Part shown: positions 12,993-24,613 of the stretch, one piece after another
Layout of the letters: every line of letters begins with the position of its first letter
Position numbering within the stretch: position 1 is the stretch's first letter
NCBI GenBank assembly: GCA_947650365.1
Contig: OX393557.1
Location: 46,563,979 to 46,627,978 of the forward strand
Reading direction: 5' to 3'
Source: Chamaelirium japonicum
Taxonomy: Eukaryota; Streptophyta; Magnoliopsida; Liliales; Melanthiaceae
DNA length: 64,000 nt
Position numbers and translations under genes: made by a program
Notes under the pieces: generated by a model
Seen by the model: only the letters and a program-made list of their open reading frames with translations
Database searches by the model: none
Told to the model about the DNA's origin: nothing

Positions 12993-14064
12993 CGATTCTC
13001 CTAAAAAAATGCTCCCACATAGAGCAAAACCTAAACAGTGGCCAAAACAATATAGCAAAGCATAAACACTGCCTACCATAGAACAACAAAACAAACAATG
13101 TCTAAGCATAAGTCTCAACTTCTCTACAAAGCAATGTGATGAGGACTGTAACTTGTTCCATACCTGGTGCAGGGGACAACCAAGAAGGATCAAATCCCTA
13201 AGGAGCAGAAAACTCAGCATTGCAAGGATCAAGAAAGAGGTCAATGTGTTTTATTTGGCTCGGAGCACCCACTTCCCTCCATCCCTTTACTCCCTGACCT
13301 AGGGTTTTGGTGAACTCCCTGACCTAGGGTTTTGGTGATCTCCCTCGTGGCCTCCCCTAAGCCGCCAGAGCTCTTGGCCTACTTGGCCATCACTGGCGGC
13401 TCTGGGGAGGCCAGGAGATCGGTTGCGCTGCTCTCCCCGGGGACGGATCCAGTTTCCCCTTTCGCTTCCCATGTGAATAGGGGGTTTTCACCGGCGGTTG
13501 CGGCCTTTTTGTGATCACCACTCTGGGGTTGCGTGGACCTCTCCCACTTGATTCGACAACAACCACCGATCGGCTTTGGAGTACCAACCTCTGGATGACT
13601 GCATCTAGAGTGGTGCTCTGGATCTCAGCCCGTCAGCAGCGGACGTTCCCAGTCTCATGATCCCTCTTCTACCGGTGGAGCGGATCCTGGTGGCCTGATG
13701 CGGCAGCGGGTGGGTCGACGGTCGGGGCTCATTTTATAGCTCCTTTCCCTCTTTTCCGACTGCTAGTTAGTGGTGGTGTCATCTTCTGGAGCTGGGTGGG
13801 TTTCGATTTTGGTTTTTTTTTTTTTTCTTCTGGATGTTGTTCTTTTCTCCTTTTTAGGAGCTTGTGTGTCCGGCTGTCGATGTGCGGTGGTGGTGTGTGT
13901 CTGCCGATATGCGATGTGTTTCCGCCAGTGTGCAGTGGGTTCCGTCGGCATGTAGTGGTGTTGTGTGTCCGCTGGTGTACGGTGTGCTGCCGCTAGCGTG
14001 TGGTTTTGTTGTCTGCATTTAGATGGGGCGTCTCCCGAAGGTCTTTTTGAAAAACCCCCCTTTT
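12993..14064. other. Unclassified repeat-like DNA with a hairpin
   Basis: A 24-bp phrase ending CCTAGGGTTTTGGTGA is duplicated in tandem near 13290-13340. CCTCCCCTAAGCCGCCAG (about 13350) and CTGGCGGCTCTGGGGAGG (about 13393) form an imperfect stem of about 18 bp. 13800-14030 is TG-rich with CCGnTnTGCGGT-like repeats. The style recalls a retrotransposon 5' region, but no conserved protein domain is present. Confidence 0.35.
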
Positions 14065-14639
14065 TAGGGGTGGGACTTGGGCAGGTTGGGCGGGTTGAAG
14101 GGTCTGCCCATGCCCAACCCGACTTGCACAAACCTTTGCCCGTTTTGCCCGTGGAACCCGTGGAAGCCCAACCCGTGCTTGCCCATTCTAGTTCCTCGGG
14201 TTCCTCGGGTTGCCCAATTTGCAAAATAATAAGCGAGTTGGACAGGTTGCCCAATTAGAAATGCTTGTGCATATAAATAGATGGAAAAAAAATCCTACTG
14301 ATTTTTGAATTAAATAAAAAAAATCTTTGATTTGCATAACAAAAACATAAAGTCCAACCCATATCCTCATATATCTCAAACGAATTCTTATCATTCAACA
14401 TCAAATAGGCATTTTTTGATTTCCATAAAAAAAACTATCAAAGCATTCAACCTTAATGTGTCACTTCATTGGGTTCCTCGGGTTGGGGAGATCGGTGCCC
14501 AAACCCGTCCAAATTGAAATCGGGTTGATCTTTTTTTGTCCAAACCCGTCCAAGTTTTTAAACAGCTTTGCCCATGTTTGTCCATTGTTCGGGTTGGGCG
14601 GGTCGGGTTCGGGTCAGACCCGCCCAAGTCCCACCCCTA
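14065..14639. mobile_element. hAT-like non-autonomous element
   Basis: The ends form inverted repeats: TAGGGGTGGGACTTGGGC on the left and GCCCAAGTCCCACCCCTA on the right. Subterminal GCCCAACCC and GGGTTGGGCGGG repeats flank an AT-rich centre. Length is about 575 bp and there is no transposase. TAGGGGTG termini with many clustered subterminal motifs are typical of plant hAT MITE-like elements. I could not find an 8-bp target duplication, so the superfamily call leans on termini and on the neighbouring element. Confidence 0.65.
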
Positions 14640-14843
14640 CGGCCCTACCCCCTTTCTATGAAACCCAAAAAAAAAAAAAAACAAGGATCAAGATGGGCCT
14701 GGGCTATTGTACTCAAAGGCCAGCAACAAGGTGCATGAAGAGCATGGGCCCTTTCAAAAATATCTTCATATCAATGCACAAGGAATTGAAAGGGCCTGGA
14801 CCTTCAAACAAAATCTTCAAGTGGAACAAGAAGGGCTTGGGCC
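14640..14843. other. Spacer between two hAT-like elements
   Basis: About 200 bp of ordinary sequence including a 15-A run. The phrase GGGCTTGGGCC at its right edge supplies the target site of the next element. Confidence 0.5.
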
Positions 14844-15329
14844 TAGGGCTGTCAATTTCGGACCCGACACGGCAGACCCGACATGACCTGACACGAAGTT
14901 AGCGGGTCTGGGTCAGGGCTAAACGGGTTCGGGTCATAAATGGGTCGACACGATAGACCCATTTAATAAACGGGTTGGGTCCAGGTTTAGGGTCCGGACA
15001 CAGTAGACCTGGGAAGACCCGTTTAAAATTCAACGGGTCGTGTCGGGTCGGGTCGGGTCTACCCCCAATCCGATACTATAATATATAGTATCATCGGGTC
15101 TATCAGGTTAGGTCAGGTCGAGTCGGATTGGGTCGGATCGGGTCAACTGAATAAACCCGTGTGGTAAACGGGTCGTATCGGGTCTACCCGTTTATAAACG
15201 GGTAGGGTACAGGTTTACGATCTAGACACGATTAGCTAAACGGATCGGGTCCGGGTTTAGGGGTTTTGGACACAACCCAAAATTAGAGACGACACGAACC
15301 CGACACGACACAACCCATTGCCACCCCTA
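14844..15329. mobile_element. Non-autonomous hAT element with 8-bp target duplication
   Basis: The element starts TAGGGCTGTCAAT and ends ATTGCCACCCCTA, giving imperfect terminal inverted repeats. The 8 bp before it (14836-14843) and after it (15330-15337) are both CTTGGGCC, a perfect target-site duplication of the length expected for hAT transposons. The interior is made of many GACCCGACACG, CGGGTCGGGT and AACGGGTC motifs in both orientations, typical subterminal repeats. No transposase is present. Confidence 0.88.
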
Positions 15330-15929
15330 CTTGGGCCGTATGATCACCCTGGAAGGACCACAAGGAGAAAGAAGGGCTTGGGCCCTTAGTAAAAAAAATA
15401 TTTAACACCAAAGAATGGTCAGCACTTAGCAGGAACAATCAGTAACAAAATCCCCAAAAACATTCAGTATCTATAGTTTGCCTGCCACCTCTTCAGTCCA
15501 AGTGCAGCAGTGAAGGCCATACATACACAGCAATCCAACAGGTAACAGCGAAGGCCATCAAAATAGCACTTAAAAAGATTACAGAAATTTTTGAGAAACG
15601 GAATAAAAAATATTAATATTTTAATAAACGGAACTAAAGTTGGGAATTTGCCAAAAACGGATTATTACGCCATCTCAAATGGCGTAAAAAAAGTTTTGGG
15701 TGTTTCTGGGAGGATACATGGTTGGGTAACATGCCGCTAAGCCACCTATTCCCGCACCTTTATGCCTTGGCTCGAGTTCGTAAGGCCTCGGTGCGCTCTT
15801 AGGCATGATTTTCTAGATGCACCTAGCGTTAGAGCCCAAGTCTCAAAGTACCATTGCCGTCGGAGAGAAAGTGAGACTGGGAGGATTTGTTGTAGCTACT
15901 CCACACAGCTAGCTTTCATACGGGGTCGG
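15330..15929. other. Intergenic DNA, nothing recognised
   Basis: No coding potential beyond chance. A short inverted repeat, TTACGCCATCTCAAATGGCGTAA, lies near 15665. Confidence 0.5.
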
Positions 15930-16605
15930 ATAGTATAAAGTGGCATTGGCACTCTTCGGGTCCTTCTCGGTGATTTCTTTCTACAGGTGTTTGTTGTCTC
16001 AAGGTGAGAGCTGCAGCCCTTCGAGAGCTATATGGAGAGCGAAGGCCCCAACGAAGATCAAGGTCTTCTCTCTTTTGGCGGCGACAAATAAGATCCTAAC
16101 CAAAGCGAACCTGCTGAAGAAGAGGAACCCGAATGTCACGGACTCTTCTTCCACCTTTTGTCTATCAGAGGAAGAGAGTGCATCATACCTACTCCTTTCT
16201 TTCCCCCTCACTCGGCGGGTATGGGATCACTTTGAGAGTAGATGCGGGATCTCATCCCACCCGAGGAACCTGAAGGCCCTTTAGTCTAGATAGAGGAGGA
16301 GGAGGGTGAAGAAGGAGCTACGTAACCCTTGGGACATTTTAGCGATAGCCAGTCTTTGGGTTATCTGGCTAGAGAGGAACAATCGGATCTTCAACGGCAA
16401 AACGTTAGAGGTCGAAGCACTTTGAAAATCAGTGGTCTCGATCTTCAAACTTTGGATCATTTCATGGGTTGGTTCCTTCAGTGAGAAAGCATGGGTTTTT
16501 TGTAATCGTATTGTAACCTGATTCACTAGCTTAAAATAACTGGTCGGGGGCTGCCTAACCCTCCCTCCTTCTGGAGGGGTTCTCAAAAAAGAAAAATAAT
16601 AATAA
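15930..16605 (+). pseudogene. LINE 3' end with zf-RVT domain
   Basis: The ORF at 15940-16284 carries the hallmark of the zinc-binding region after plant LINE reverse transcriptases: SVISFYRCLL, then AIWRAKAPTKIKVFSLLA, NKILTKANLLKKR, and a degenerate EEESASYLLLSFPLTRRVWDHF where a C-x-H-x-C cluster normally sits. After a stop the reading resumes in another frame with a WLERNNRIFNGK-like stretch, also typical. The segment ends in an A-rich tail (AAAAAAGAAAAATAATAAT) near 16585-16605. This is a 5'-truncated LINE copy. No target duplication was confirmed. Confidence 0.8.
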
Positions 16606-17319
16606 TTGTGTGCACAAGTCACTTTTAGTAAGACTGTGTAATAACATGTGAGTCTAGGCGTGCTGTGACCATACTCCATAGTCGTTGAAGATATTCAAGT
16701 GTGGTACAGTGGTTCATGAAGACCAAAAGACCTGACTTTGAAATTTTCAAAGATTTATTGTGTGTTTGGTTCGGTGAGATGGGCAGGATATAAATATCGG
16801 GTTTTTGCAAATCCTTTGTGTGATTTGTCAAATTCGATTGTTTCATGTTTTTTAAAGTTTGATTGGGTTTTAAAATGACTTTACATTAAAAAATCACTTT
16901 TTATATTAATTCAATGATTCATGGGTTTTTCTGACCGCATCTAACTTTATAGGGTTTTTAGATTTGACTATAAATGTTCAGATTTTTTAGAGACAGACTG
17001 AACAATCGTCCGGAATGGTTTTATTAGTGGTTCGAACAATTATCTGGACTGGTTTTCTTAGCGGCCTGAACAGTCGTTCGGACTAGTTTCCATAGCGATC
17101 CGAGTAGTCGCCTGGGCCATTATTGCTTAGTTCAAACTGCATATATTGGTTAGGAAAGATAAGCAGAAGTGCCACGAGATGCTCGAACTGTTGCTCGGTC
17201 GGTTAAGGGACTACGGGTACAACAAGTGTTTTTTTCCTTTTAGTTGAGATATCTCAATTGTTGGTGGCCAGATCCTATGGTCATCAATTGAGGATATACC
17301 ATATATATAAATAGGTATG
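16606..17319. other. Repeat-like DNA with about 40-bp degenerate units
   Basis: At about 16995-17120 a phrase of the form GTCGTTCGGACTGGTTTTCTTAGCG is repeated about three times at roughly 40-bp spacing, resembling copia LTR internal repeats. Nothing else can be bounded. The segment ends at the 5-bp target site of the solo LTR. Confidence 0.4.
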
Positions 17320-19449
17320 TGTATGCACAGAAAAAGATCTGGGTCGTCTTTATTGCAAACACACGGAGATTACAAGTGCCGGGACCTGGGGACTCGGGGG
17401 TGGTGAGCTGGGTGCGGCGAATATTCGATCAGGAGATTGTGAGAGAGATCCTCTGGAGGGTCCCTTTGATCCGCGTCTCCACATGGAATTCGTGCGAGAG
17501 CTCTTAAGGGGTTGCCCAGAACAAAGGTCTTTAGAGGGTGAGGGTTCTTTGAGATGCTAAGGAATATCCGCCGTTGCTTTTGCTCCTTCCATGCCTCGCG
17601 CTTTCTCGGCTAGGGATTTTCGGAGCCGTTCCTCGGACTTCGTATCTTCCTCGATCCTTGCTAGACCCTGGCGTCCTTGATCGTCGGTTCGCGGCGTCGA
17701 TTGTGCTTTTGGCTTTGGCTTTGGCTTTGCTTTGGCGTGGCTCTAGCTTTTGCTTTGCTTTGGTGCTTGCGTTTGAACGTAGACGGGGGAGACTTGCGAT
17801 GCTTTCATTCTTCCAGACTTCGCATCGTATCGGCTAGAACGTGCGGTGCTTTGCTCGTGACCGGTGTAGTTGCTTGGCTTTGGCACTTGCGTTGCTCTGG
17901 TGCGGGCTATACCGGGGCTTTTGCTTTGGCTTCTTGCGTTGCTTTTGCTTCAACGTTGACTCGATCTTCTCCTTAAATGGCGGATGCTACTTCTTCAAGG
18001 CTTCTAGCTTCCTTAACGATTTAGGCATCGGCTCGACTTCTCTTCTTCTCCGGGCTTCTTTGGTGTGATCAGAGTTGAAGGCTTTCTTTGAAGACAACGG
18101 GTGTAGCGTCGGCTTCTCTTATTCCTCAGGCTTCTTTGGCGTGATCGGAATCGAAGGGTTCCTTTGCAGATGGCGGGGGTAGCACCGATCTCCGTGCGAT
18201 GGTTGCAGCATCAACTTTGCTTTGAAGACGACGGGTGTAGCGACGCTTCGGGTGTTCCTATCCAAACATTCTTCTTCGTGGATGAAGCGGGCGTTTGTCG
18301 AAGGTGATGGGGTGATGATGCTTCGATCTTCTTCTCCGGGCTTTTGGGCTTGATCGGAGTCGAAGGCTTGTTGGAGACGACGAGGTGGTGCCGCTCCGAT
18401 CTTCTCCGGCCTTTGCTTCTGGCGTCTTCGGAGTCAAAGAGTTCTTCTTCTCTGAGCTTTCTTCTTCGTGCACGGAGTTGAAGGATTGATCTTCTTGTGC
18501 AAGGGTCTTCACTTTGATGAGGGCTTTCAATGGACTAAGCCGGTCCCGAAGGGATAGACTTGCCCGTGCCTCGTGAAGCCTTGGGTCGATGAAAGGTGTG
18601 TCTCCTATTCTGCAAAGCTTTGCTTTGTCTTCAGCTTCTGACCTGGCGACGGTTGTGGCGTCGACTTCTTCTCCGGGCGTATTCGACGTAATCGGAGTTG
18701 AAGGCTTTGTTGAAGATGACGGGTGTAGCGCCGCTTCATTCTTCTTCTCTGGGCTTTTGAGCTTGATCAGAGTCGAAGGCTTGTTGGAGACGACGGGGTA
18801 GTGCCGCTCTGATCTTCTTCTCCGGCCTTTGCTTCTGGCGTCTTCGGAGTCGAAGGGTTGTTGGAGACAACGGGGTGATGCCGCTCCGATCTTCTTCTCC
18901 GGCCTTTACTTCTAGCTTCTTCGAAGTCGAAGGGTTCTTCTTCTCCGAACTTTCTTCTTCGTGCACAGAGTCGAAGGCTTGATCTTCTTGTGCAATGGTC
19001 TTCACTTTCAATGGACTAAGTCGGTCCCGAAGGGATAGGCTTGCCCGTGCCTCGTGAAGCCTTGGGTCGATCAAGGACGCGTCTCCTCCTCTGCAGAGCT
19101 TCTTCGCTTCGGTCTTCAATCTTCGACCTCTTGAGCCTTCCCCCTCCCCCTCTATTTATAGGTGAAGGAGGGGAGGAGAGAGATATGGGAAGTTTATTTG
19201 AATCCCTTTAATATCTCTCCCATAATTACCTAAGATTTATTCTTCCATTGAAGAGGGGAATAAACCTTTATTTGCCTTCCTTTTCTGACGAAGTAGTTAT
19301 GGCTCAATCTCTTTTTGAATTTATTTGATTCTTTCACATTAAGTCGATGGCGACTCGGCTTCGTTTCTTGTCCGTCGGATCGAGGGGTCAGCGCAGATCT
19401 ATGTTTATGTAGACATCATACGCAACCTCCCCCCGCGCATGACGGTTCT

Positions 19450-19565
19450 TCCTTCCTTTTTCTTCTTTTCTTTCCTTTTATTTTTTTTCCTTTCTTTTTT
19501 TTTCTTTCTTTTTTTTTCTTTCTTTCTTTTCTTTCTTTTCTTTTCTTTTCTTTTCTCCCCTTTCT
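19450..19565. repeat. Polypyrimidine tract in solo LTR
   Basis: A nearly pure T/C run of (C)TTTCTTTT type, over 100 bp long. An equivalent tract in the sister LTR is at about 26960-27050, where it leads into a poly-C run of over 20 bases near 27060. Confidence 0.9.
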
Positions 19566-19683
19566 TGCATGGCCGGCCACCCCCCCCTAAGGGGTTCGGA
19601 TTTCTATAGGGGGCCGGGTGGGCCCCACTTGGGGATGGGCTCACCCGGCCTTTTGTTTGGCGCAGGTCGGGTCCGGTTTGCAT

Positions 19684-19900
19684 GTCAGGTTTGCCTCCGA
19701 GTCGGTGCATGCGAGTCGGGTCCGGGTCCGAGTGTGTGTCAGGTTTGCCTCCGCATCGGTGCATGCGAGTCGGGTCCGGGTCCGAGTGTGTGTCAGGTTT
19801 GCCTCGGCATCGGTGCATACGAGTCGGGTCCGGGTCCGAGTGCGTGTCGGGTTTGCCTCCGAATTAGTGCATGCGAGTTGGGTTTGGGTTAAACACAATT
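19684..19900. repeat. 54-bp tandem repeat, four units
   Basis: GTCAGGTTTGCCTCCG-type landmarks occur at 19684, 19738, 19792 and 19846, an exact 54-bp period. Units contain GTGCATGCGAGTCGGGTCCGG. Because 54 is divisible by 3 and units lack stops, ORFs stay open in several frames on both strands. That is a repeat effect, not evidence of protein. Confidence 0.9.
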
Positions 19901-19912
19901 TGTGTGTCTACA

Positions 19913-21449
19913 GCATGTTGGTTCCTTAATGTAAGAATTCTATAGCCCTTTTGGAACCAAGAGATATTGGAGGGGAAAATTTCCAAATATGGCAAGTATT
20001 ACTTCCATCCCTCTAGGTAGGTGTTTTGATTGGTTTCATCTTGGGTTTTTGGGGCTTTGATTCATGAGAGTTTAGATTGACCCAATCCCTCCTACATATT
20101 GGTTTGAGAAATTCCTTCCTCCCCCATGGTTTTCAATCAAACCTATCGTGAGAGAGTTGATTAGACGGTAGCCATTTTTCGAAGGTCGGTGAGATCCCTT
20201 TAAAGCGAGCTAGGAAGCATCCGTAATCTCAAGGTCCCTATTTGACGGTGCGTCCGATGACTAAGATTGATTAATGTAATATTGAGCCTTAAATCATGTT
20301 GATTCCATTGACAGAAGTGACGATGGTGAGATCTATCGTTATCGGTGCATCCGGTACAAGGATTGCAGTGGACAACATCCAATGAGTAAGTGGCACCCGA
20401 TATGGGAAGGGCGGCATCATTCTAGAGCGTGCGACCCATGTCAGTTTGGGGTATAAATGCTTGTGAACCTGTGTAACACCAAGTTCTATAGTGGATTCCC
20501 TTGGTCTAGTGCGAAAGCACTGAGGTTTCTCTTTGGGGTTTCCACGTAAAAAATATCATGTGTATTGTTTTCTTTTATTTCTAGATGTGTGAACGAAGCA
20601 TTGTATGTTTCTATACCCTAAAGCCGACAGAAATGGGGATCAGGTGTTTGGACAATTACCAGTGTTTTCACATTGCAGTTACTAAATCATAATTGTGCAT
20701 TGGCCGCTTGTTTAACAATGAGAGGCCCCCGACAAAATTTGAGGACTTACATGCTTATGCATACGTCCGTTAACACCATCGTCGGGACTCGTGCAATCCC
20801 GCCGCGGCCTCCTTTTTCTTCTTCTTCCTCTCCTCCCCCCTATTCTTCCACATTCTCCCTCTTCCTCCTCTATCCCCCCCTCCTTCTTCTTCCTCATTCC
20901 TTCTCAACAGAACGGAACCCTAGATCACCTTGTTGGTGGGACAAGGTGGTCTAGGGTTTCGGCAAGAAGGAAGTACGTAATATGAGGAGGAAGGAGATTT
21001 TGGGGGGGGTCTCCGAGGTGGTAATAGGAAAAATGATATGGAAACACAAGCGGCATTTTTTATTTATTCAAATGTGGTTGTAGTTTAAGAATGTTGCGGT
21101 ATTAACTCTTTTTATTAAATATCAATTATATTTAAGTTACAACTTATGAATTTGACCTTGAGTCAATTTATTAGAGTGCACTTCAAGGATGCCACCAAAT
21201 GGGTCGTCATTTTCTTGGGAGCGTGTCTACATCATAATATTTGCATTAGGGTAGGACAAATGCTACTCAAAATAACGGTCATCGATGGCATATGAGTCAT
21301 ATACGGTGACATTCTTAGTTGTTTCTATCATGTTTTATACCTATAAATTATAAGATTAGTTATGAGGACCATTAGTCATTCAGGGAGAAGGGATGTGTAA
21401 CTTTTTTAACTAGAAAAGCAAATTACAATAAGTGTACGATAAATGTTAA
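19913..21449. other. Intergenic DNA with LTR-like remnant
   Basis: No coding region is supported. Around 20440-20560 the order GTATAAATGC, then a GTTTCTCTTTGGGG phrase and TTTCCACGTAAAA resembles the R/U5 end of copia LTRs, but no PBS follows. A CT-rich tract at 20815-20910 produces proline- and serine-rich artefact ORFs. Confidence 0.35.
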
Positions 21450-21876
21450 GTTCCCATCAGGTTAGAAGAGGGTCCATACCCAATCGGGTTTCGGGTATGA
21501 ATTGGGTATACTTTTATTTATTTTTCTTGATTATATATTTATTTATTTGATGAGAAAAATCAAGGTATCACAATGCAATACTAAGAAGCTCTTTTGGTTT
21601 CTTATTAGATTTGATTTAGTAGAGTGGGTTCGGTTATAATTTGGATATATAACCATGAGTTTGTAGCTGAATTGTATTATCAAGTATCCATAAGTTCTAG
21701 GGATAATCGATTTTATGTATGGGTATTAAGGTACCCATAGCCATACCTAAAAGTTAATCGGGCAGAGTTCTTACACCCACACCCTAATCAAATCATGTTT
21801 CGGGTATAAAATCGGTTCCATACCTAATGTTTAGGGTCGGATTTCGGTCGGTTTTCGGAGTCCAATGCCACCCCTA
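21450..21876. mobile_element. Probable hAT-like element remnant
   Basis: The right end, CCAATGCCACCCCTA, matches the terminus of the hAT-like element at 14844-15329. The interior has repeated CGGGTTTCGGGTATG and GGGTATAAAATCGG subterminal-type motifs. The left terminus and an 8-bp duplication were not found, so the left boundary is approximate. Confidence 0.45.
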
Positions 21877-24117
21877 CTCTTAGCCGATGCTCTAGCACTT
21901 TGTCCTCTGATCGCTTGACCGGTCCATCAAAAAAAAAAAAATCACCCTTGAAGTAAAAGTTAAACATGCCATGCTTCTTCCTTCTCATAAATGAATTCCA
22001 AGGCGCAATCTGCCAACTCTTCCCAGCTATTACATGATTCCAAAATGATTTCGTTAGGACAACAGGAAATTTGCAAAGGGAAGATCGAGTGTCAAGTAAG
22101 ACTTTGAATATTTGGTTTTATTTTTATTTCAACTAGTTTATTTTCTCGAGGGATTCGATGCCTGCACCCGTGATATTTGAACTTGCACACCAATACCATC
22201 ACCATCTTACTCATCTGATCATGCCATATCGTGAAAATATACTAAAATATTAAAATCAATGGGTGGAGAGATCACCCAAAATAAATAAATAAAATAAAAT
22301 AGTGCTTTTTGAGAGACAACTTTTCATTTGTTGTTGGAGATCGAGCATCATACTTAATCAACGTGCCATGCTATTCAACTAGACAAAAGGTTTACACGCT
22401 TTATTTAACCATCTATTGCCTACCGATCAGGGATGAGTGAGATTCACCAATCGGGTCAAAGTCCAACGAACGAAAGTGAACGGGTACGCAGAGGATTATC
22501 TCTGGCTAAATAGTATTTTTCCTTAATCAGCGGATGGCAAACCGGTCCCTTAAGATCAGGACCGATGACAATCTTGTTGAGATTCGTGCATCAAGTGTGA
22601 TTCATGGCTCATGTACCACATCCGCCGTTGGCTCCACGTGGATCCTCCATTGGAGTTGTCACCTATGTTAACTCCCCATGGGAAAAGCAATGGCTTATGA
22701 TTCATGCTCTTGTCCATTGCAAGAGGCTTAGGATCCTGTGACCGTGAATCATAACAACTTAATTAAACTAATATCTCTATTAAACAAACCCCCACAACAA
22801 ACCATCTCCCCAACATAGTACTTTATTACTTATTGATAAAAAAAAAATAATATCATGATCATGGCTATGGTTAGGTGCAAATAATATGCTCTACAAGAAA
22901 TAATATGATATGGGAAGGTTAGGTACTTCTTTAATAACATAAATGCATGATTTTTTTAATTTTTTTTAAGATAAAAAAATGCAAGAAAACTAGTTAGTAG
23001 GGTCATTAAGAAAAAAAAAATGCAATTTGCCCAGAATGTCACCCTGATTTTTTTAGACAGAATGACATGTCGCGACTATAACTGTCCGTTACATCTAGCC
23101 CTGATCGATGAATCGCACTCAATCTCGATCAATAAACAGAGGGATTACACGAATGTGTGCCATGTCAGTGTTTAAGCCGTTCAGGGTAAACGATCGGGAT
23201 AAATATCATTGCTACTTCAAGAATTGTTCTTAGACTAATGATGGCAATATTTTATTAGATTTTTAAATCAAGACGGAAGAAGAAATAATAATAATAATAT
23301 TGCAGCATCCAGCATGCTTTCAGTTTATATATTATACAAGAATATAGGAGTATAAATATTAGGGTGTCACGTTGCTTCCAATTAATAAAATGGTAGTGGC
23401 CCTAATAAAAAAAAGGGAAATATTTCAAAAGAGTGGTGACATTTATAAAGACCAAAAAGTTTCCAATACGACGAGAGTGACCCACAAAGGAACAACGCTT
23501 AGAGCCCAAGGCACAAAACTGAGGTGGAAGGGAGACGGCGGGGCGGGGGCGTGTCGGTGGGTGTAGTTTTGGGTTTGTTCTTGGGTGTCTATAGAGGAGC
23601 TCACAAGATAAAATATTTAACTTCGGATAAGGAGTCAATAAAATATATATTAATATGTCTCTGCCCTCACTTTGTCGTTATAATAATCGCAGATTCTTTC
23701 TTATTTTCTATGGGGGAAAGGAAATGCTACTAGAAGAAGGAATGGCCGTGCCACGTATGCAAGCTGACGTGTAAATCTGACACGTGGATGGCTTTAGGCA
23801 CCGTCTCGGTACAATTCGGAAAGCGGGAACGAGCGCCCGCATGCGACAAAAGACCGCAGAATATTCAAGCAGGTAGAGCCCGCCACAGTGGGGATGTGGT
23901 CGCTCACAGCCGCTGGAGTGATAAGTTTACGCCCTTTATTCATAGCTGAACACCTCTCTCTCTCTCTCAAACATGGTCACTTAAAGAAAATGTTAACGCG
24001 AATTAATTAGGAAAATAGTATTTTAGTGATGAGCATTAATTAAGAAAATATTTTTTTAGGTGGGAAGTTAAGAAAAGATTATCAGTTTGGATTCTTATTT
24101 CTTAAATATTATTTTAA
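21877..24117. other. AT-rich intergenic DNA
   Basis: No gene was recognised over about 2.2 kb. Poly-A and poly-T runs and a (CT)n run near 23950 occur. At 23745-23800 there is a cluster of CCACGTATG, TGACGTGTA and GACACGTGGATGG, ABRE/G-box-like cores within about 50 bp, but no downstream gene is evident to be regulated by them. Confidence 0.45.
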
Positions 24118-24560
24118 TTTTGTTAGAAAACAAAAGTTAATATAAAGTAGCTTACAGCTAACGCTTTTCTAATATTTCCACTGATAAATGTCGGGGTATG
24201 TTCGAACTTAGAATTTTGGAGAGGGTGGGGCTGCTTAGGGCTTGTTTGTATTCGGTCAACAGGCTAACTAGTAAAGTAAATCAGATAAAAATTTACTTTG
24301 CTGCTATTTGGATTCAAAAAGTTGTGATAAAGTAAATGATAGGAGATTTACTAGTAGCCAAAAAGTTTTACTCCGAAGAAGCCAAGTAAAAATGCTTTCT
24401 AATACTTCGAAAAAGACAAGTAAAAATAATTTTTAAATGATAGGATATTTTGTTAGAAAACAAAAATTAATACAAAGTAGCCTATAGTTAATGCTTTTCT
24501 AATACTTCCACCGATAAATATAGGGGTATGTTCGAACTAAGAATTTCGGGTAGGGTGGGG
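24118..24560. repeat. 330-bp offset duplication containing MITE part
   Basis: A roughly 115-bp segment starting TGTTAGAAAACAAAA and ending GTGGGGCT(G/A)CTTAG is present at 24121-24237 and again at 24451-24557, about 90% alike by eye. Between them lies a partial MITE (24238-24450) beginning GGGCTTGTTTGTATTCGG. The arrangement is flank, MITE part, flank, full MITE. It is best explained by a local tandem duplication after a MITE insertion, with later addition of a 46-bp GAGCATCTCC-containing piece. Confidence 0.7.
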
Positions 24561-24613
24561 CTACTTAGAGCATCTCCAGAGCATCTCCAAAAGACTCAGT
24601 TGGATGTTTCTTA

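Larger units (their letters stand above)
17320..19912 (-). mobile_element. Solo LTR, family A, longer copy
   Basis: The block runs from TGTATGCAC to GTGTCTACA, so on the minus strand it has TG...CA termini beginning TGTAGACAC. The flanking 5-mers are GTATG (17315-17319) and GCATG (19913-19917), a target duplication with one mismatch. It is homologous along its length to 25385-27298. No PBS, polypurine tract or coding region adjoins it, so it is read as a solo LTR left by recombination. It is about 680 bp longer than its sister because of duplicated CTTCTTCTCCGG...GTCGAAGG modules (about 18.0-19.0 kb) and extra 54-bp repeats. Long ORFs inside are repeat artefacts. Confidence 0.8.

Noticed and set aside
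13763-14258. 163-codon minus ORF and overlapping + ORFs
   Set aside because: They span a T-run, a TG-rich region and the end of a hAT-like element; no single coherent frame or family.
14057-14664. 8-bp target duplication for the first hAT-like element using CCCCCTTT-type runs
   Set aside because: The similar run on the right is 10 bp away from the terminus and simple in composition, so it is not a convincing duplication.
19315-19898. ORFs across the polypyrimidine tract and 54-bp repeats
   Set aside because: Simple-sequence translations (K/R/E- or F/L/S-rich) inside a solo LTR.
23745-23800. ABRE/G-box cluster as a gene promoter
   Set aside because: No coding region or TATA-supported transcript is visible within several kb on either side.
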